44,155 nucleotides of DNA, taken from the NCBI GenBank assembly GCA_005879255.1, contig VBKY01000071.1:1-44155 (forward strand), given 5' to 3'. The translations under genes were made by a program, and so were the position numbers. Position 1 is the stretch's first letter; every line of letters starts with the position of its first letter. Positions 39,274 through 44,155 of this stretch are shown piece after piece. The notes beneath the pieces were generated by a model. That model did no database searches. It had not been told where the DNA came from and worked only from the letters and a program-made list of their open reading frames with translations. Source of the DNA: Deltaproteobacteria bacterium. Its GTDB lineage: Bacteria > Desulfobacterota_B > Binatia > UBA9968.

Positions 39274-41037
39274 TTACCTTTCCTGAGCGCTTACACGGAG
39301 GATGAAACGGCGCATGATGAGCGTCAGAGGGATCAAAACCGCGATGAGCAAAACCCCGAGGGCGGATGCGGTGGATATCAGTCCTCGATCCCAAAATTCC
39401 CACAGCGATACGGCAAAAACCTCATTGTTCTTGCTCGATAGCATCAAGGGGATGGAAAACCCCCGTAACACATGGACCGCCACCCAAACCCAACCCGCGG
39501 CAAAGGCCGGGAAGAGCAGCGGCAAAGTGATCGCAAGCAAAGTGCGCGTGGGGCTAGCGCCGCAAACGTACGCGGCCTGTTCCAACTCTTTCTGCACCTG
39601 AATGATCGCGCTGTTCATCAGCCGGGTTGCAAAAGCGATGTAGCTTACGATGAACCCCATCGCGAGAATCCAAAGCGTGCCGTAGATGCCGAGATATTTT
39701 AGGGGCGGACTGAGATAAGCCATCATCAAGGCCAAGGCGATGACAATTCCCGGAACGGCATGGGGAAAGAAGGTGACCGCATCGAGCGCGCCCCTGCCGC
39801 TCAATTCCGTGCGCACGATCACCCATGAAACGAAGAATGCGAGGAGCATGGTCACCGTCGCTGCAATGACCATCAGCAGGAGAGTGTTCCAGACAATCGA
39901 GCCGAGTTTGGGCATCGCCAAGATTTGCAGGTAGTTGGCGAGCGAAACCAAACTCAAAGCTTCGTAGGATGGAATGCGATAACTCGGCAGCAGAGACGCC
40001 CAGAACAAAATGACGAACGGCGCGCCGACCGTGACGATAAAGTAGCCGACAAACATGCCGAGAGCCGGATAACGCCATTTGCCAATCGGAATGACCCGCG
40101 GCCGGAAACCTTTCCCAGTGATGGTCGAATAGCGCTCCGAATAGCGCACTATCCGGCGATATCCAAACAGCAAGACGAGCATCAAAATCATATAAACCAC
40201 GCCAAACACTGCGCCCAGACCGTAGTCCAGCGGCGCCTGAAGACGGGTGGTGAAGTAGATCAAGGTGCTCAAAACAAAAATGCCGCCGGGAAGCCCGATG
40301 GCCAGCGGCCCTTCGAATGATTCCATGCTGGAAATGAAAGAATAGATGGCGGCGCTAAGAACCGCGGGCATTAATGCAGGCAGTGTCACCTGAAAAAACG
40401 CGGCACGTCCATTGGCCTTAGCGACTCGCGCTGCTTCTTCCATCGTCGGATCCATCATGCGAAAAGCGCCCACAACCATCAGAAAGACCGTTGTCACTCC
40501 GCGAAGACCGTCGAGAAAGATCAGTCCGCCGATGGAGTAAATGTTTAGAGGCCCCTCGGTCAGCGGAAAACCGAGCGGTTCAAAGACGCTCCTTAGGATA
40601 ATATTCAAAACCCCGGTCTTAGGGGCCAGCAGCAGCGCCCACCCGAGGGCAAAAAGAACGCCGGGAATCGCCATCGGGATAAGAATCAAAGCCCAAGCAA
40701 GGTTGCGCAGCGGCATATCAGTCCGCTCGATCAGCCAGGCAAACAAGACGGCGATCGCGAGAGTGAACAGAGTACCGATGGCAGAGATTATGATTGTCGT
40801 CCCGAGGGCCTGATAAAAGAGCGGCATCGAGTAGGCCGTGACATAATTCTGCAGCGTCCAACCTTCGGGAATCGCCGGATGACCAGACTGAAAACTGCTG
40901 ATGAGCAACCGCGCAAGAGGGATGATGATCAGAAAGAGCAAGAAGCTCGTCAAGGCGAACGGAATAAAGTTTCCCCGGAAACGCCGGAGAATTTGGACAT
41001 TGAAACGAGGGATCGCAATCGTTCTGGTTCCGTTCAT
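39274..41037 (-). CDS. FbpB/ThiP-type fused ABC transporter permease
   Basis: A 587-residue permease with two fused membrane domains of about six helices each, as in FbpB/SfuB. Each half has the ATPase coupling loop: EEAARVAKANGRAAFFQVTL in the first and EQAAYVCGASPTRTLLAITL in the second. The N-terminal cytoplasmic part is short (IPRFNVQILRRFRGNFIPF). It is placed between its binding protein (41277-42322) and ATPase (38173-39264) on the same strand. Likely cargo: ferric iron or a small organic acid; the binding protein decides this and is not diagnostic. Confidence 0.93.
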   Translation of the reverse strand: MNGTRTIAIPRFNVQILRRFRGNFIPFALTSFLLFLIIIPLARLLISSFQSGHPAIPEGWTLQNYVTAYSMPLFYQALGTTIIISAIGTLFTLAIAVLFAWLIERTDMPLRNLAWALILIPMAIPGVLFALGWALLLAPKTGVLNIILRSVFEPLGFPLTEGPLNIYSIGGLIFLDGLRGVTTVFLMVVGAFRMMDPTMEEAARVAKANGRAAFFQVTLPALMPAVLSAAIYSFISSMESFEGPLAIGLPGGIFVLSTLIYFTTRLQAPLDYGLGAVFGVVYMILMLVLLFGYRRIVRYSERYSTITGKGFRPRVIPIGKWRYPALGMFVGYFIVTVGAPFVILFWASLLPSYRIPSYEALSLVSLANYLQILAMPKLGSIVWNTLLLMVIAATVTMLLAFFVSWVIVRTELSGRGALDAVTFFPHAVPGIVIALALMMAYLSPPLKYLGIYGTLWILAMGFIVSYIAFATRLMNSAIIQVQKELEQAAYVCGASPTRTLLAITLPLLFPAFAAGWVWVAVHVLRGFSIPLMLSSKNNEVFAVSLWEFWDRGLISTASALGVLLIAVLIPLTLIMRRFILRVSAQER

Positions 41038-41122
41038 GGTTTATCCATTTTCAAATTGACTGGCGCCATACTCTGGTTAAATTCTTAGCCACGAAACACA
41101 GGAAGGCCGACTCCTACCTCTT

Positions 41123-41147
41123 TCCTCCCCCGCATTGCGGGGGAGGA
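41123..41147. repeat. Perfect 11-bp GC-rich inverted repeat
   Basis: TCCTCCCCCGC, loop ATT, GCGGGGGAGGA forms a perfect 11-bp stem in the 239-base gap 41038-41276 between the binding protein and permease of the Fbp-type set. It resembles the widespread CCCTCTCCCGC...GCGGGAGAGGG intergenic repeat. Without a T-run it is a poor terminator but could lower permease expression relative to the binding protein. Confidence 0.55.
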
Positions 41148-41230
41148 CGAAAGGAGGGGGTGTTCTTCGTGACAAAAGTCTGCTTTTCCTCTGATCGTAA
41201 GTCAGTCACGCTGGGACCCTCATGAGGAAA

Positions 41231-41270
41231 TCCTTTTGCGCTCTCTGCGTTCTTTGCGGCTAAATTCTTG
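41231..41270. repeat. TTTGCG-periodic intergenic repeat
   Basis: CTTTTGCGCTCTCTGCGTTCTTTGCGGCTAAATTCTTG, a close relative of the copies at 1631-1704 and 43745-43778, placed just after the stop of the binding-protein gene. Non-coding. Confidence 0.6.
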
Positions 41271-41276
41271 TTGAAT

Positions 41277-41492
41277 CTAGTTCTTCGCCTTAGGGAATCC
41301 CCAGGTTGCGGTAATCTTCCGCGCCATATCAGCTTCGTGCTGCAGCGCGTCCCAACTTTCAAAAACAATTTTGGCATTATTTTTTTTCACCAGCTCCGCG
41401 GCTTCGGTTCCTGGGACAAAGGGAGAGCTTCTACCCTCTAAGTCCATGTTTTTCTGCCCTTCCGGTGTCACCAACCAGCCGGTCAATACCAA
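41277..41492 (-). CDS. Fbp-type solute-binding protein: C-terminal part of a frameshifted gene
   Basis: This frame gives the conserved C-terminal helix region (APNAALVLTGWLVTPEGQ, then PFVPGTEAAELVKKN) of a family-1 binding protein. Homology starts about five codons before the TTG at 41492, at APNAAL, so no real start lies here. It continues the ORF 41483-42322 when one base is added near 41506-41507 (ATG-GCG-CCG in place of ATGCGCCG). Confidence 0.82.
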   Translation of the reverse strand: MVLTGWLVTPEGQKNMDLEGRSSPFVPGTEAAELVKKNNAKIVFESWDALQHEADMARKITATWGFPKAKN

Positions 41493-42322
41493 TGCCGCGT
41501 TCGGCGCATGATCGCCATCGCTTCGCCGATTTGGAACGGAAGATCGGAGGGCACAGCATAGGCGATCTTAGTCTTGGGGTCCCTCATCACCACACTTTTC
41601 AAGGAGTGATAAGCCATCCCACAGATCATCGGATACTCGCCGATGGCCACCTGGGTGAGTGCTCCCGATTGGCTGCTTTTCCAGACCGGTTGATTATCTT
41701 TGAGCGCGCGGGCGAAGGCGAGAGCCTTTTCTTCACCCCAACCGGCGGCGAGGCCGGTGAACGTTCGGGGACGGGTTAAGACCACGAACTTTCCTTTCCA
41801 GTAGGGATCCAGACAGTCGTCCCATTTTTTGGGAACTTTCTCCTTCGGTACGAGCGACGGATTGTAGGCGATGATGTAGGTGCTAAATCCACTGACCGCG
41901 AAATAACCATCGGGACTGAAATGCACATCCTTCACGTTCGGAAATAGTTTGCGCCAGGCGACGGGCCCAGTCATTACGCCGGCTTTAACATAATTATTGC
42001 GCAATTCCCCCGATACATTGACCAGGTCGTGCTCGACAACTCCCGCCAAAGCTTCATTCAGGATGCGCTCGCGAGTTTCGATGCCGCTAATGCGGTCGGT
42101 GGTAACCTTGATCGCTGGATACTTTTGGTAGAAGCCTTTAAGGAGCGCCGCTTCATTTTCCGGCTCCCAAGACGTGGCGACACGGACACTTCGTTCCTTA
42201 TTGGCAAGCTGGACGATTTCATTAAGGTCTTTTCCCAGACGCTGGCCTGACGCGACCGAAGCAAGGCTTGGAATAATTGCTACAGCAATCCCCAAGATCA
42301 CTGTATTGAAATGAGATTTCAT
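41483..42322 (-). CDS. Fbp-type solute-binding protein: N-terminal part of a frameshifted gene
   Basis: ATG 42322 has GGAG seven bases upstream (42333-42330), overlapping the stop of the LVIVD gene (TAGGAG), which suggests translational coupling. The product begins with a signal peptide (cut near ASGQ|RLGKD), then NEIVQLANKERSVRVATSWE, KWDDCLDPYWKGKFVVL and GEYPMICGMAYHS, the marks of family-1 binding proteins. Real homology ends at IGEAMAIM (about 41507); RRTRHWY is out of frame. Repaired by one base it would have 348 residues, normal for the family. It is the binding subunit for the permease at 39274. Confidence 0.85.
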   Translation of the reverse strand: MKSHFNTVILGIAVAIIPSLASVASGQRLGKDLNEIVQLANKERSVRVATSWEPENEAALLKGFYQKYPAIKVTTDRISGIETRERILNEALAGVVEHDLVNVSGELRNNYVKAGVMTGPVAWRKLFPNVKDVHFSPDGYFAVSGFSTYIIAYNPSLVPKEKVPKKWDDCLDPYWKGKFVVLTRPRTFTGLAAGWGEEKALAFARALKDNQPVWKSSQSGALTQVAIGEYPMICGMAYHSLKSVVMRDPKTKIAYAVPSDLPFQIGEAMAIMRRTRHWY

Positions 42323-42332
42323 CAACGTGCTC

Positions 42333-43366
42333 CTATGCGGCGGATTTCTGTCCCGAAGGTCCAGTATATTCTAGAATATCCAACCCGTTTAACCGGTCGA
42401 TAAGATAGATCAGTCCTTGAGTGTCAACGAACACGTCGTTGGATTGCGGCGTCTTCTGATCCTTGCCAGGCGGCGGAATGAAGTAGCCCACTTCCTTCGG
42501 TTTTGCCGGGTCAGCGATATCGACAATCCGCAGCCCGCCTCTAAACCACGTTACGTAGACCAAACTGTCGGTCATGTGCTCGTGACACTGGTGCGCGCCA
42601 AAGCGCCCGCCGTGCTCTGCGCGCGTCCACGGTGTGTCCGCCTCAGACATGGCATACGCCGAGATCGGCTTGGGACTCTTTTCATCCGTCACATCGAAGA
42701 ACCACATGAACGCCGGCACTTGTTCTGGGCGCGGCCGTGGCGGCTGCTCGTCCACTGCCACGGCGATGTCTCTTCCACCTATCGCAAACGGGGCACGAAT
42801 AAAGGTGTGCGTCTTGAAGAAAGGCGGATGATAGTTGTACCGGCTTATGAGCTTGGGGTTGGCAATGTCGCTGATCTCGAGAATCACCAATCCCGCCATG
42901 CAGTAGCTGACATAGAGACGATCGCCAAAACGCATCGGATGATGGCATTCGTAGCGGTCGTATCCCCAATAAGGTGTTTCTCCGCCCGCTAACCATTGTC
43001 CAGGGAGCCACCAACGAGACACTTCTTCCGGGCGGCTCGGATCTTCCAGATCCACAATCATGACAATATAGCCTTCGTACCCTTCCATTCTCGTCGAGAG
43101 ATGTGCATACCGCCCGTCAAAATCGAAACGGTGTACGCCGTTACTACCAGTCTTGAAGAAAGAGAGCTCGCGCGGCTTTTGCGGATTGGCGACATCGAAG
43201 ATCCGGATGCCGCCGCCCTGATAGCCGCGCGCTGCCGACTCCAGCAGTGATTTTAGATCGGCGACGGTATAGTTAAGAGCGCTGGCGAGCTCTGCATCCG
43301 TCGGCGGCCGTCCGAGCTCCCTTTCCAGTCGTGTGCGCTCGGCGGGAATCCTCGGGTGTAGTTTTC
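42333..43366 (-). CDS. LVIVD-repeat protein: C-terminal part of a frameshifted gene
   Basis: Homologous sequence is open in this frame from about 43366 (IPAERTRLERELGRPPTDAE..) to TAG at 42333; the first ATG is at 43088. Beta-propeller-like LVIVD repeats are obvious: GGGIRIFDVANPQKPREL, VMIVDLEDPSRPEEV, LVILEISDIANPKLI, LRIVDIADPAKPKEV, ending NGLDILEYTGPSG. Relatives are secreted or cell-surface proteins of unknown role. No signal peptide is seen at the reconstructed N-terminus. Its stop overlaps the ribosome site of the binding-protein gene, so it is the first gene of the Fbp-type operon. Confidence 0.85.
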
Positions 43367-43537
43367 ATTGTTGATGACCATGATGTCGCCCGACACTCTA
43401 ACCTTGTGCGAATGCGTTTCGGGCGGAACCTCTAAAGTCGAAAGCAGCCTCGGGTGGGACGGCTCCAATACATCTACTATCGAGGTTCCGTGCGGCGGAT
43501 CAATATGCCCCACGAACGCAGTTTTACCTTGGACCAA
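43253..43537 (-). CDS. LVIVD-repeat protein: middle part of a frameshifted gene
   Basis: Homologous from GGGQVLVQGKTAFVGHIDPP through HSHKVRVSGDIMVINNENYTRG (about 43553-43350), then out of frame to a stop at 43253. TTG 43537 is inside the homologous part and not a true start. One extra G in GGGG (43550-43553) separates it from the N-terminal piece, and one missing base near 43350 separates it from the C-terminal piece. Confidence 0.75.
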   Translation of the reverse strand: MVQGKTAFVGHIDPPHGTSIVDVLEPSHPRLLSTLEVPPETHSHKVRVSGDIMVINNENYTRGFPPSAHDWKGSSDGRRRMQSSPALLTIPSPI

Positions 43538-43619
43538 AACTTGACCGCCTCCCCGGAGTATCCAGATGGCCGATCCGCTTCACATTCGATGCGACCGCGC
43601 CATTGGCATCGACTTTCAT
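43524..43619 (-). CDS. LVIVD-repeat protein: N-terminal part of a frameshifted gene
   Basis: ATG 43619 with GAGGG at 43630-43626 (spacing six) is the true start; a stop lies two codons upstream. It encodes MKVDANGAVASNVKRIGHLD then TPG before the frame is lost at GGGG. Relatives continue GHLDTPGGGQV, which appears in the next frame when one G is removed. Total repaired gene 42333-43619 codes 428 residues, usual for this family. Confidence 0.7.
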   Translation of the reverse strand: MKVDANGAVASNVKRIGHLDTPGRRSSFGPR

Positions 43620-43700
43620 CTTTTACCCTCGCTTCCACCTGAATAATTATTCACGACGAAAGGCATGACTCCGTGATGAATCTAAATTCTTGCCACTTCT

Positions 43701-43740
43701 AAACCGCTTGAGCAGTTGAACGACTCGAAAGGTTTGAACT
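43701..43740. repeat. TTGAAC-periodic intergenic repeat
   Basis: AAACCGCTTGAGCAGTTGAACGACTCGAAAGGTTTGAACT, related to 36131-36203. Lies between the LVIVD gene and the partial family-5 gene. Confidence 0.45.
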
Positions 43741-43744
43741 ATTC

Positions 43745-43853
43745 TTTTTTGCACCCTTTGCGTTCTTTGCGGCTAAACACCGACGGTTCTTCACTCTGAG
43801 GGCGCGATGAATCGCGCCTCTGCTTTGTCACCTTGCGTCCTTTGTGGTTAATC
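43745..43853. repeat. Composite TTTGCG/TTTGTGG intergenic repeat
   Basis: CTTTTTTGCACCCTTTGCGTTCTTTGCGGCTAAAC (43745-43778), then the palindrome GGGCGCGATGAATCGCGCC (43799-43817), then TTTGTCACCTTGCGTCCTTTGTGGTTAATC (43823-43853). The same three-part order is partly seen at 38105-38150. It fills the gap right behind the partial family-5 gene. Confidence 0.6.
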
Positions 43854-43855
43854 GG

Positions 43856-44155
43856 CTACGCCTTATCCCACTTGTGCATGTTCCAGGTGCTCGAGTTTTG
43901 CCCGCCGGTTTCCTGCCGCGGGGTGACGCCGCTAAGGCCTTTTTTAGCGACGAGGACCTCGGGTCCGAAATAAAGCGGGTGAACCGGCAAATACTCGGTA
44001 AACAGCTTGACGAACTCGAGCTGCAATTTCTCGGACCGCTCTGGGGTAATGATCTCGTTCAGCTCGTCCAGGATCGCGTCTTTGCGCGGATCGTTCCAAC
44101 CGGAAACGTTTTCCAGCGCGTACTTATTTTCTGCCGTCGGAATATTCTTGGTATG
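43856..44155 (-). CDS. Family-5 solute-binding protein, C-terminal 99 residues (5' end outside window)
   Basis: The minus frame from the right edge to TAG at 43856-43858 is open over 99 codons. It matches the C-terminus of the family-5 binding protein at 36210: IPTAENKYALENVSGWNDPRKDA against the same region there, DELNEIITPERSEKLQLEFVKLF, YLPVHPLYFG, and the end GGQNSSTWNMHKWDKA. It is therefore a paralogous peptide-type binding protein whose main part and likely permeases lie beyond the window. Upstream of the LVIVD gene on the same strand, 236 bases apart. Confidence 0.85.
   Translation of the reverse strand, partial: HTKNIPTAENKYALENVSGWNDPRKDAILDELNEIITPERSEKLQLEFVKLFTEYLPVHPLYFGPEVLVAKKGLSGVTPRQETGGQNSSTWNMHKWDKA

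Noticed and set aside
38701..39441. 246-codon plus-strand ORF
   Set aside because: Antisense to the ABC ATPase and permease genes; no motif.
41123..41147. Rho-independent terminator inside the Fbp-type operon
   Set aside because: The stem is perfect but no T-run follows on either strand; kept only as a repeat.

Overview
The window looks like a chromosomal segment from an uncultured soil or sediment bacterium. GC is moderately high and the genes are single or in short operons on both strands. The most striking gene content is catabolic: four amidohydrolase-2 (PF04909-like) enzymes, two maleate isomerase/Asp-Glu racemase-like proteins, a Rieske oxygenase and many solute-binding proteins. That mix is familiar to me from deltaproteobacterial/Binatia/Tectomicrobia-type metagenome genomes; the taxonomic guess is inference and rests on no marker gene. 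I found no rRNA, tRNA, CRISPR array, transposase or phage gene.

Layout. 1-8.4 kb: a partial racemase-like gene, an NMT1/THI5-type binding protein, a minus-strand amidohydrolase/hydrolase pair, then a plus-strand run of two tandemly duplicated 342-aa amidohydrolases and two further NMT1-type binding proteins. 8.6-10.6 kb: a lipoprotein-like hydrolase and a secreted protein of unknown function. 11.0-12.4 kb: a second racemase-like gene, then a 700-base gene-free stretch holding a likely structured RNA on the minus strand, with its own promoter-like sequence, several hairpins and a textbook Rho-independent terminator. 12.4-15 kb: a beta-hydroxyacid dehydrogenase-like gene, a family-1 binding protein and a YciI protein. 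15.2-22.5 kb: an HtrA-type protease, a PQQ sugar dehydrogenase-like protein, a 47-aa membrane peptide, a double RidA protein with a D-2-hydroxyacid dehydrogenase, a methyltransferase, another amidohydrolase and a universal stress protein. 22.5-25.8 kb: a cysteine-dioxygenase-type cupin convergent with a four-domain rhodanese gene (frameshifted), then a DapA-like aldolase. 25.9-30 kb: three tandem MFS exporters, the third frameshifted. 30.2-34.2 kb: a small membrane protein, a Rieske oxygenase operon with a leaderless NMT1-like protein, and another exported NMT1-type protein. 34.2-44.2 kb: a minus-strand transport cluster with an LVIVD-repeat protein, a complete Fbp-type ABC importer and a Dpp-type binding protein with two permeases. 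The window ends in the 3' part of a second Dpp-type binding protein.

How it may fit together (inference): the binding proteins would capture small organic compounds, and the amidohydrolases, Rieske oxygenase, racemase-like and hydroxyacid dehydrogenase proteins would process them. The four plus-strand or divergent NMT1-type binding proteins have no permease or ATPase beside them, so they would have to share transporters encoded elsewhere. The dioxygenase and rhodaneses point to thiol/sulfane-sulfur handling.

Sequence quality: five single-base indels break four otherwise well-conserved genes between about 24.0 and 43.6 kb. Each is repaired by one base and the repaired lengths match family norms, so assembly or base-calling error is at least as likely as real gene decay. 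Several families of short palindromic or periodic intergenic repeats recur across the window.
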